From NCBI GenBank assembly GCA_903880095.1, contig CAIRNX010000001.1, forward strand, positions 1-64,000: DNA of 64,000 nucleotides, written 5' to 3'. The DNA is from an uncultured Micrococcales bacterium. GTDB taxonomy: Bacteria; Actinomycetota; Actinomycetes; Actinomycetales; Microbacteriaceae. A program made the position numbers and the translations under genes. This document shows, piece after piece, positions 12,701 through 24,700 of the stretch (position 1 is its first letter; every line of letters begins with the position of its first letter). The notes under the pieces were generated by a model. It was not told the origin of the DNA and did not search any database. It saw only the letters and a program-made list of their open reading frames with translations.

Positions 12701-15700
12701 CTCGAGCAATACTTTCTCGAACACGGGCTACGCCTGGATCCAAACCTCAACATCGGCTAAGACGATCGACCTCGGTGGCGCCGATTCGGCAAGCAACCTG
12801 GGTGTCTCTAACGCGGAGCTCGCCGAATTCAGCGGTCAGAGCGCTGTGCGCGTAGGAACCATCTACTCTGGCAACGTAACCGTCACCTCAAACATTTCTA
12901 TGGCTGGCAAAACCCTTGCTGTTCGCACCGGCGGCAACTTCACCGCCAACACTGGCATCTCGATCACGGCCGCAAACCTTGCAATTTCTGCCGCCGGCAC
13001 GATCAGCATGCCAGGCAGCAATAACGTGCCTGGCAACCTCGCCATCGCAGCCAGCGGAGCCACCGCGAGCTACACGACATCGGTGAACTACACGCCAGCA
13101 ACCGTTGACTCAATCGACCCTCTCTTTGGAATCGTCAAGGATCTATCGGTGACCGGTGTTCCTTCAGGCTTAGCTGCACAGACCGAATACATCGGCGTAA
13201 ACATCACCGGCCCGCCAACTGCCACATTGCGAGACAAATACGGCAACTCACTCGACGCATACAACCTTGCGCAGTCGAACTACACAATCACCGCCACGGT
13301 TAGTGGCGGCCCAACCCTTTCAGGCACCAAGTCGAAGACCGTCTCACTCGGTTCGGCTGCCTTCAACGACCTCAAGTTCGGTACTGCTAGCGGCACCGCT
13401 CAGCTGACTTTCGCTGTAACTACCAGCGGCTCTTACCCGATTGCGGGTACCGCCAGTGTCACCACAAACAACTACACCGTTCAGTTCGGTGACCCATCTC
13501 AGCTCGTTGTTACAACCGCAGCCGGTGGCACCAAGAAGGCTGGCACCGCATTTAGCATTCAGCCGGTTATCGCCGTCAAGGATGCCGGCGGAAACGTGGT
13601 TACCTCTGGCAACGGCGTTACGGCTCGAGTTACGGCAACCGTTGCCGGAGCCAACGGCGTAATCATCGGCACCGGCTATGCAGACGCCGTCAACGGTGTT
13701 GCTACGTTCACTGGCCTCGGCCTTGGCGGAACTGTCGCAACCGACTACACAATTTCTTATGGCATCTCGATCACCGGGGCCGGCGGTAACACCATCGCTC
13801 TCTCGGTTGCCCAGTCTGCTGTTCAGCTGACCCACGGTTCACCTTCGGCACTATCGATCAACGTTTCGGCTAACGCAAAGTCCGCGGCCGCCTTGGCAAC
13901 CCAACCGGTGGTCACGGTGGTCGATGCATACGGCAACACCGCGACAACCTTCAGCGGACAAATCGTTGCTAGCGGAACCGGGCTCACCGGAACCAAGACC
14001 AAGGCTTTGGTCAACGGTGTCGCCGACTTTGCTGGTCTCGGGCTAACCCTGACCGGGACAACCGGCAACTACTCAATTGCGTTCAAGTTACAAGATTCGA
14101 CGCCTGCCGATGTTGCCGGTGTAGCCACATCGAAGAGCATCGTGCTGTCTTATGGTGCGGTAACTCAGGTTTCGGTTACCACTCCTGCCGCAGGGGCAAG
14201 TTCGCGCCAGGTCTTTGGTACTCAGCCGGTAGTTACGCTTCTCGACTCTGCTGGCAACACGGTTGCCGACTCGACTCTCGGGGTCGAAGCGGTAGTCACT
14301 GGCGCAACCCTTGGCGGCACCACTACGGTTTCGGCAGTAAGCGGCGTTGCCACGTTCACCAACCTCAAGCTCACCGGCACCTCTGGTAGCTATTCAATCG
14401 AGTACCACCTCGTACTAACCACCTCAACCAAGACAACTCAGTCGATTCAGCTCGCCTTCGGCGCTGCGACCCAGCTAAGCGTTTCTGCCCCGGCCGCTGG
14501 TTTCACAAACCGCGTTGCGTTCACGACACAGCCGATTGTTAGCGTCCTCGATGCCGACGGAAACCTAGTTTCTGACTCAAGTGCGTCGGTAACAGTCGCT
14601 TCTTCGGCCGGCAATGGCGCTGTTTTGAGCGGAACCAAGACGCTGAGCGCAGTGAACGGTTTGGTCAGCTTCAGTGCACTCAAACTCACCGGTGCGGTCG
14701 GCGCATACACGTTCACCTTCACCTCGACCGGGCTCACCCAGGCCACCCAGTCGATCACCTTGCTGCCTGGCGCTGCCACCAAGCTGGGAATCAACACGGC
14801 GGCAACGGGTGCCGTAAATGCCGTTGCCTTCACGGGTCAGCCAAAGGTTGAGGTTGAAGACGCAGACGGCAACGTCGTCACTGGCTCAAGCGCGTCGATC
14901 AGCGTTGCGCTGGTTGAGTCAACCGCTGTGCTTTCGGGCACCGCATCGGCCACTGCATCGTCTGGTATCGCAACGTTTGCGGGTCAAAAGCTGACCGGCA
15001 CGGTTGGCAACTACACCCTGCGCTACACCTCGACTGGTCTAACCTCGGTTGATGGCACTGTGACCCTCACCTTCGGCGCCGCGCATCACTTGCAGATCGA
15101 ATCCGGTGTTGCCGGTGTTACTAACCGTGTTGCTTTCACCACTCAGCCAGTGGTTAGCGTGCTCGATGTTTCGGGTAACCGAGTAACCAACGCGACAAAC
15201 GATGTAACGGTTTCGGCCTCTGCAGGCAACGGTGCAGTTTTGAGTGGCACCAAGACGGTTACACCAGCCTCGGGTCTTTCAACCTTTAGTGGCCTCAAGT
15301 TCACCGGTATGGTTGGCGACTACACGCTTAGCTACTCGGCAACAGGGCTCACTGGCGCTAGCGAGACCGTAACACTCAAGTTCGGTGCGGCAACTAAGGT
15401 CGTTGCGACCACTCCTGCCGCCGGCTTCACAAACCGAGTAGCTTTCACAACTCAACCGACGGCAAAGATTCAGGACGCCGACGGCAACGTGGTCACCGAT
15501 TCAACCGCGACCATCGCGGTGAGCGCTTCTACAGGTAACGGCGCAGTTCTAGGCGGCACCAAGTCGATCGCCGCTAGCAACGGTGTGGTCAACTTTGCGG
15601 GCCTCAAGTTCACCGGTCTGGTTGGCGACTACACGCTCACATTTGCGTCCACGGGTCTAACCAGCGACACTCAAACCCTCACCTTGCTGCCTGGCGCGGC

Positions 15701-18700
15701 AACGCACCTTGCCATTGACCAGGCAAACACCGCTTCGGTTTCGAACACCGTTGCCTTCGCTGCCCAGCCGAAGATCTCGGTTCGCGACGACGACGAAAAC
15801 GTGGTCACCGCTTCAACCGCTCAGGTCGATGTTTCGTTGGTCGGAGCCGGCGCTGTGCTAGGTGGCACGTCTTCGAAGAATGCCGTTTCTGGTGTTGCAA
15901 CCTACGCTGGCCTCAAGCTCACCGGAACCGTCGGTTCTTACACCTTGCGCTTCAGTTCAACCGGCCTAACCGGGGTCGACAGCGCAATCGCCCTAACCTT
16001 TGGTGCCGCCGATCACCTTGGCATTGAGGCCGGTGCTGCGGGAATCTCAAACCGCGTAGCATTCACAACGCAGCCGGTGATTAGCGTGCTCGACGTTTCT
16101 GGCAACCGAGTCACCAACTCGACCAACGATGTAACCGTCTCGGCCTCGGCTGGCAACGGCGCCGTCTTGAGCGGAACCAAGACAATCACGCCAGCCTCGG
16201 GTCTATCAACCTTCAGCGGCCTCAAGTTCACCGGTCTGGTTGGCGACTACACCTTGACCTACTCGGCAACCGGACTCACCGGCGCGAGCGAAACCGTGAC
16301 CCTGCGCTTCGGTGCGGCTACCCAGGTTGCAATTGCTACTCAGCCAGCTGGCGGCAACGCTGCTGGTGATGCACTCGCAACTCAGCCTGTGCTCAAGATT
16401 CAAGACGCCGACGGCAACCTTGTCACCAACTCGACCGCCACGGTGAGCGTGGGCGTAGATGCCGATGCCACGGGCAATGTGACCGAAGGCACCACCAGCG
16501 CAGCAGCGGTTGCCGGAACCGCGACTTTCAGCGGAATCAAGTTTGTAGGTACACCTGGCAAGAACTACAAGTTAGCTTTCAGCTCCACCGGTCTCACTGG
16601 GTTAAGTAGCTCGAACATCAGCGTCACGCACGCGACCGCGAGCCAGCTAGTTGTCTCAAGCATCGGCTCTGCTCGAGCCGGCATAGCCTTCGCTTCGCAG
16701 CCGACAGTCACTCTAAAAGACCGCTACGGCTACACCGTCACCTCGGGCTCGGCATCGACCGCTAACGTCACGGCAAATGCGACCACCGGCACCTTGAACG
16801 GCACCAAAGCACTGAAGCTTGTCGCCGGTGTGGCAACCTTCAGCGGCCTTTCGATTGATGGCGCAGTTGGAACCTACACGGTTACCTTCACCAGCGATGT
16901 GCCGATGTTCTCAACCAGCACGCCTGCAACTTTGACCTTCGGTGTTGCCGATCACCTGACCATCACACGCCAGCCTGTTGGCGGCAACAAGGTCGGCGAC
17001 GCTCTCACCACGCAACCGTGGGTTGAGGTTCGTGACCTCGACGGCAACCTCGTGACAGACAACACCGACCCCGTGACCTTGGCGGTTTCAAACGACACCG
17101 CCGGTTGGGTAACCGAGGGCGCCACTTCGATGGCTGCCGTTGCAGGCGTTGCCAAGTTCACCGGGGCAATCATCTCGGGTGACTCGAGCCACAACTATCG
17201 ACTCTCGTTCACCTCAGGCACAATCACCTCGGCGCTGTCGTCTGCCATCTCGCTAACTCACGCAGATGCGTCCAAGTTGGTTCTCGACACACCTGCCGCC
17301 GGCTTCAAGGTTGGGGTGGGCTTCACTACCGCGCCGTCGCTAACCCTGCGCGACCGCTACGACAACATCGTCACCACCGGGGTGAACGCGACTCGCAGCA
17401 TTGTTGTTGCGGCTAACAAGGGAACCCTGAGCGGCACCAAAACCAAGAACCTGGTTTCGGGTGCGACGACATTTAGCGACCTCAGCCTCGCGGGCGCGGT
17501 TGCCAGCGACTATTCGCTCACCTACACGGCCGGCACATTCACCGCGACCCAAACCGGGGTAACGCTCGGTTACGGCGCGGCTGATCACCTCAGCATTAAG
17601 ACGGCACCAATTGGTGGCAACAAGACCGGTGACCTTTTGGCTGGCCAACCAGAGATCAACGTCTTGGACGCGTCAAATAACGTTGTCGCTAATTCGACGG
17701 CTGATGTGACGGTTTCGGTTTACAACGATGCGACTGGCTCAATCATTGAGGGCGCAACGGTCACCGCTGCAAACGGTGTTGCCACATTCACCGGCGTGAA
17801 GCTGGTTGGCAAGCCGGGCACGAGTTACACCTTGAGGTTCAGCGCAATCGGTTTGACCGCCGTAAACGCGAGCCCGATTGCGGTCGTGCACGCCGACGCC
17901 TCGGCGCTGGTTTACGTCACTCAGCCTGTTGGTGGCAACATGACCGCGGTCAAGCTCACCACTCAGCCAGTTCTCGAACTTCAAGACCGCTTCGGTAACC
18001 GTGTAACCAGCGACAGCACTTCGACCGTCACGGCGTCGGTTGGAGTCGGCGGAGATATTTCTACGGGCCAGCAGACAGTCACGCTTGTTTCTGGTCGCGC
18101 AACATTCACCAACCTTGTTCTGATCGGCACAGCACTGCAGAATTACAAGTTTGGTTTTGCGGTTGACGGCACCTCGATTACTTCGGCTTCTTCTAACAAT
18201 GTTTCAGTAGTTCACAACATTGCCAACACGCTTGTGCTCAGTCAGGCTGCCGGCTCACGCGCTGGTGTGGCCTTCGGCACGCAACCGGTTGTGACTGTTC
18301 AAGACGCATACGGCAACACCGTTATCGACGGCTCTGGCTCGGCTGCGCTGATCACCGCGAGCGTGAACAAGGACACCCTTGTCGGAACCGTCTCGGTTCG
18401 CGCATCGGCCGGTGTTGCAACCTTCACCAACCTCGGCATCGGAGGGCTAATCGGCAGCCACACGCTTTCATTCAACATCGACACACCAACGCTTGCAGCG
18501 GCGACCCAGAGCATCACGGTTTCCTTCGGAGATGCCACTGCTCTATCGCTAACCACCTCGCCAGCGGGTGGCAATCGCACCGCAGACGACCTCGCCACTC
18601 AGCCGGTTGTGAAGGTCGTTGACGCATACGGAAACGTTGTCACCAGCTCAAGCGCAACCATTACAGCTGCTCTAGTGGCCGATGCCACCGCTGCGGTTGT

Positions 18701-21700
18701 TGCAGGCAACAGCGCAACCGCAAGCTCGGGTGTGGCAACATTCAGCGGCCTCAACCTGACCGGTAAACCAGGCGCCAACTACACCTTCAGGTTCTCTTCT
18801 GGCGCGCTAACCACGGCAACGGCGGCACCGATCACGGTTGTTCCGACCGCGGCGTCTCAGCTCTTGGTTTACGCGCAGCCTGCAGGTGGCAATGCCACTC
18901 ACGCAAACCTCACGACTCAGCCTTCGGTTGTTATCAAGGACCGCTTTGGCAACGTTGTCACCACCGATAGCTCAGCGGTGATCACCGCACGTATCTCGAA
19001 CGGAGCCGGTGGCTCTGTTGAGGGTGCCACCACGGCAACCTCAGCTGGCGGTTACGCAACATTCGTCGGTCTGAAACTCGCCGGAACCCCTGGGGTCGAC
19101 TACACGCTGAACTTCACCGCGACCATCGGGGGAGTAGACCTAACCTCAAACGACTCGAACATCTTGAACGTCGTTAACGCCGGTGCTTCGAAGGTTGTTG
19201 TCAGCCGCGCAGCAGCTGGCGCTAAGGCAGGCATCGCGTTCACCACGCAGCCGCGAGTGACGATCCAAGACGCCGACTCCAACACAGTCACCTTAGGTGC
19301 TGGTTCAACTCAGGCAGTCACAGCATCGGTTTCGGTTGGTGGCAACTTGGTCGGTAGCGCAACGGCCAACGCGGTAGCCGGTGTAGCAACCTTCACCAAC
19401 CTAGGTTTGGGCGGCGTGATTGGTGATTACACGATCACCTATTCGATTGCATCCCCGGTCGCCTCGACAACGCAGTCGATCACCCTCGGCTATGGCACCG
19501 CAACGAAGTTGGTTCTAACCACTCAGCCGGTTGGTGCGATCACAGGCGATGCCCTTTCAACCCAACCGGTGGTTGAGGTTCGCGATGGTTACGGCAACGT
19601 CGTGGCCAATTACTCTGGCACGATTGCCTCGAGCATCGACTCTGGTGTTGGTGGCACTCTCTCAGGTAACACCACCGCAAGCATCATCAATGGTGTTGCC
19701 ACCTTCGCCGGCCTCAAGTTCCAAGGCACGCCTGGCAACACCTACCGCTTCGGATTCGCCGCTGGCGTTCTCGCTGGCGACGTCAGCTCAGGTGTACAGG
19801 TTGTTCACGGCTCGGCAGTAGCAATCGAGATCGTGACTCAACCGAACGCCTTGGTTACTGGTGATGTGATGACAACGCAACCGGTGGTTCGACTCGTCGA
19901 CCGTCTTGGTTACCTGGTCACCAGCGACTCAACTACCGAAGTCACGATCAACGTCTCAACCGGTGTTGACGGTGACTTCAGCGGAACCACGACTGTCACC
20001 TTCGCAAAGGGTGTTGCCACTTTCGCAGATGTCGTGTTCACCGGCACGCCTGGAGACACATACACAGCAAACTTCTCGGCAACCCCAAACATCAAGCCGA
20101 TAATTTCACCTGACTCGAGCGCGTTCATTGTTACCCACGCAGCGGCCTCTCAGCTTGTGATTCGCACGCAACCTGCCGGTGGAGTCACCGGCGCAGTGCT
20201 CAAGGCTCAGCCAGTTATCGAACTGCAAGACCGCTTCGGCAACTTGATCGACGACGATTCGACCACGAATGTGACCATCGCTGTTGCCAGCGGTGCTGGA
20301 GGTGGCCTGACCGGCGCCAAGACCGTCACCGCAGTAAACGGTGTCGTCACCTACTCTGCGCTTAAGTTCGTTGGCCTACCAGCAAACACCTACACTTTTG
20401 GTTTTAGCTCGGGCACACTCACCGCCGTAACCTCTGGACCAATACGTGTGAGCGCTGGTGCGCCGACCAAGCTCGCCGTTGTCACAGACCCAGTTGGCGG
20501 TGCAACCGGAGACGCTCTAAGCGTTCAGCCTGCAGTGAAGCTGCTCGACTCTTACAACAACATCATCACCACGGATTCCTCGACAATTGTCACCGCGTCG
20601 ATCACCTCGGGTAGCACCGGCGGCAGCCTGAGCGGCACAGTGACCGCGACCATGGATCAGGGAGTCGCAACCTTTGCAGGCCTAAAGTTCGTCGGTACCC
20701 CTGGAACCAACTACGGTTTGGACTTCAAGTCGGGAGCACTAACCGTGGCCCGCTCTGCCTCGTTCACGGTGACGCCAAACATTGCCGAGACAATGACCTT
20801 CAAGACCCAGCCGGTCGGGGGAGTCACTGGGTCAGACCTAGCCACCCAGCCTGTGCTCGAACTTCGTGACCACTACGGCAACCTTTCGACAGGCGACAGC
20901 AGCACCGAAATTACTGCCGACGTCGTCTCGGGTGCCCGCGGAACGCTAACCAACGTGACCGCTACTGCCAAGAACGGCCTAGTCACCTTCACCAACCTCA
21001 ATTTGGTTGGCACTCCAGGCGTTGCCTACCGAATCGGTTTCACCTCGGTTTCTGGCCTAAGTCTGACCTCTCAAGACGTTGGCGTCACGCACGCCGCACC
21101 AAGCCAGCTCACTCTCAAGACCCAGCCGGTCGGTGCGATCAGCGGCGATCTGATGGGCGCAGTAGCCGTTGTAGAACTACGCGACCGCTACGGCAACCTC
21201 GCAACCTCGAACTCGAGCACCGTTGTCACCGCAAGTGTGACCTCTGGAGCTGGAGGCAGCATCACCGCAGGCGCAACGGCAACCGCCGTGAATGGTCTAG
21301 TCACATTCACCGACCTGAAGCTGACTGGTAAGCCGGGTGTCGCCTACAACCTGACCTTCTCGTCAGGCAACCTCGACGTTGCTGTTTCTGCAGACATCAC
21401 GCTCGCGAAGATCGCCGACGTAACGTTCAGCTACGGTTCGAAGGTTTTCGTCCGCGATTTGGTGGTGTCACCGACCTTCACCACCGACAGTCCAGGTGCT
21501 GTCACGTTCAGCACCAGCAGTGCCTCGACCATTTGCACGGTTGACTCGGCAACCGGCGACATCACCGTGAAGGGCACCGGCAGCTGTGTTGTAACCGCAA
21601 CCCTAGAGTCGACGAAGTACTACCTAGCCCCAGTCAACCCGCCGGCCGCAACGCTTGCTATCACCAAGAACAACCAGGCGCCTGTGCTAATCACCAGTGC

Positions 21701-24700
21701 ATCGACGGTGAACTTTGGCTCTTCGATTCAGGCAACGGCAACTGGCGGTAGCGGAAACGGCGCTTTGATGTTCAGCGTCAACGGCGACTGCCGCTTGATT
21801 GGTAACACGGTTCTCCCTGCCGATGTTGGCAGCACCTGCCAGCTAACCGCGACCCGCCTTGGCGATGCGAACTTCCAGCCCGAGTCTTCAGAAACGATGA
21901 CAATCACGGTTCGCAAAGTTGCTCAAGCACCGCTTGGTTTGGCTAACGTAACCACTGCTCCTGTCGGTCAGCTCACCATGTTCACCAAGGGAGGCAGCGG
22001 CTCCGGTGCCGTTTCTTACCGTCTTGTAGATGCTGGCACCTCGAACTGTTCGATCGCCGCAGACTACGTGGTTGCCCGCGCTGCTGGCGACTGCAAGGTT
22101 CAGGCAATCAAGGCGGCTTCAACCAACTACAACGAAGCAACTTCGGCTGAGCAGACGATCAACTTTGTGAAGCAAGACCAAAACGTAGTGTTCACGTCGG
22201 TTGTGCCTGCATACCCTGTCGCCAAGGGCACCTACGTTGTCAGCGCAACCGCCTCAAGCAAGTTGGCGGTCACTTTCTCGGTAGTTGAATCGGGCAGCGC
22301 ATCTTGCACCATCGCGGGCAGCAAGGTGACCTTCACGGCTACCGGCGACTGCGTGATTCGCGCCTCTAGCGTAGGCAACGCAGTGTTCAATGCATCCTCG
22401 ACGACTCAGGTGGTCAACGTCGGCATGTTGAACCAGCAGATCGCCTTCGACGCAATCGACGACCGCGCGTTCGGCACACCAAGCTTCATGGCGAGCGCAT
22501 CTTCAAACTCTGGTCTCGAAGTCACCTTCTCGCTCGCCGACGGTGCAGATGCCAGCGTTTGTAGCGTTTCTAGCGCCGGTCTAGTCAACCTGCTTGCCGC
22601 GGGCACCTGTGCAATCACGGCAGACCAATCAGGTAACAAGACATACACCAAGGCATCTTCTGTAACCCAGGCATTCAATGTCACCCCAGACACCGCAGGT
22701 GCTCCTTACATTTACGCTGTTTCGGCCGGCATTGGCGAAGTCACCGCAGGCTTCTCGGCTCCTTCATACCTCGGTGGCGCCCCAGCACTCGGCTACATCG
22801 TGGTTGCGAGCGATCCGAACGGTGTCGACTTCGTAAACGCGGCATGTTCGGCCGAAGACTCAACCCTCAGCTGTTCGGTTAGCGGTTTGGCAGTCGGCAC
22901 CAGCTACTCGGTTAAGGTTGCTGCGATCACTGCAGCCGGCATCGGACGCTTCTCAACCGCGTCTGTTGCGATGACTCCAACCGATAACCCACTCGCCGTC
23001 TCAAACTTGAACGCGTCGAAAGTCGATTCTTCGGTAACCGTTACCTGGACACCGCCAAAGGCGTTCGATGGTGAATTTGAGTCATACGACGTCTATCTAA
23101 CACCTCGCGGTAACGCGTTCCCTGCGGTGCCGAACGCAAAGGTGACCGATGCCAACGGCACACTAACCGTGATCGACAACATCGCACCTGCTGGCGTTCA
23201 GCGCGCGGCGGTTGTGGCGGGTTACGACGTCAAGGTGATCACGATCACAACTAAGGCACGTGGCGAAAGCAACTCAACCCAGGGCGTTTGGCTCGGGCTT
23301 GCATTGCCCGGTGCGCCTACCTCGGCACTCGCTTCGCAACTAGGCGACAACCTAGTTATTTCGTGGGCCGCGCCGCTAACCGATGGTGGTTCACCAATCA
23401 CCGCCTACAAGGTGTCGGTGAATGGTAAGTCGGTTTGCCAGACAACCAAGGTCGAAACCTGCAGCTACCAAAACGTTGATTTCTCAACCAAGTACAACGT
23501 GACCGTAACGGCAACCAACGCCCAGGGCGCCAGCGTTGCCGCAACCACCTCGGTTACTTCGGCTGCCGCACCACCAAAGCCTGAGCCTAAGCCTGAACCA
23601 AAGCCAGAGCCTAAGCCGACGCCTACCGAGGAGCCGACTCCGACTCCAACGCCAACGCCAACGGTTGAGCCGACCCCCGAGCCAACTCCTGAGCCTACGG
23701 CTACCGAAGCCCCGGCGCCTGGTGAGCCTGTCGCAAACCCTGCGATTGGCGCGACTGGTGACGACAACGCTCCGCCTGTAGCCTTCGACCCAACCGGCTC
23801 ACCTGAGGCTGTTGCTGCCGTAACCGCCACAGTTGGCAAGGTAGGCGCAGTTGCTGCTGCCGTAGCCGCTGCTGCCGGTGCGGCCGCCGCCGCAGGCGCT
23901 GCAGCGGGTGCCGCTGGTGCTGCCGGAGCAGCGGGTGGTGGTGCCGCTGGCGGTGCTGGCGGTGGCGGTGCTCGCGGAGGTTCAGCGGGTGGATCAGGTT
24001 CGGGCGGTTCAGGTTCGGGCTCCGGCGGAGGCGATGGCGGCTCGATCGCAAACATCGACGCCGAGCACGAAGAGTTCACTCTCAGCCGTCGCGGTCGTGG
24101 CGATAAGTGGAAGCTCTGGCAGAAGCGCTTCTTCACACTTATCGACAAGATCAGCGTCAGCCTGATCTTCATGTTCGCGCGCTTCTCGCCGATTCTTTCT
24201 AAGGCAACAGTTGACGGCGCATACCTGCGTGCAGCCATTGGTAGCCTTTCGGTTCTGCCAACGGCTGCTGCCGTGGTGCTTGCCGCGATCTCGATCAACC
24301 CGAGTTCGCAGCACATCTTGCCTCCGCTTTGGCCGATCTTCTTGGCAATCACACTTATCGGTGTATTCGATGCTGCAGCTGGTCTGGTCGGTACCACCGT
24401 TTACGTCCTCGGCACGGTCATCGTTCACGTCAACAACCTGCAGCTTTCAGACATTCGCCTTCTTCTAGGTATCGTCATCACCGGCTTCGGCCCAGTCCTT
24501 CTAACCAACGCGTTCCGCCAGTTCAGAAAAGACAAGGACGCCGAGAAGCACTATGTCTGGGAGCGCTTCATCGACATGGCCGTTCTTCCGTTCTTTGGTG
24601 GTTGGACGACCGCTTCGATGATTAGCACCCTGCCGGCACTTGCTGGTTTGACACTTTCGGTTGCCAACCACGTGAACGACTTCGCGCTTGCGGTTGCAGC

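Noticed and set aside
13128-21416. CRISPR or non-coding tandem repeat
   Set aside because: Units are about 310 bases long, in frame and divergent at third positions, so they are coding repeats.
23465-24397. A 310-residue minus-strand frame rich in Pro and Gly
   Set aside because: It mirrors the Pro-rich stalk and Ala/Gly linker of the giant gene and shows no independent coding signs.
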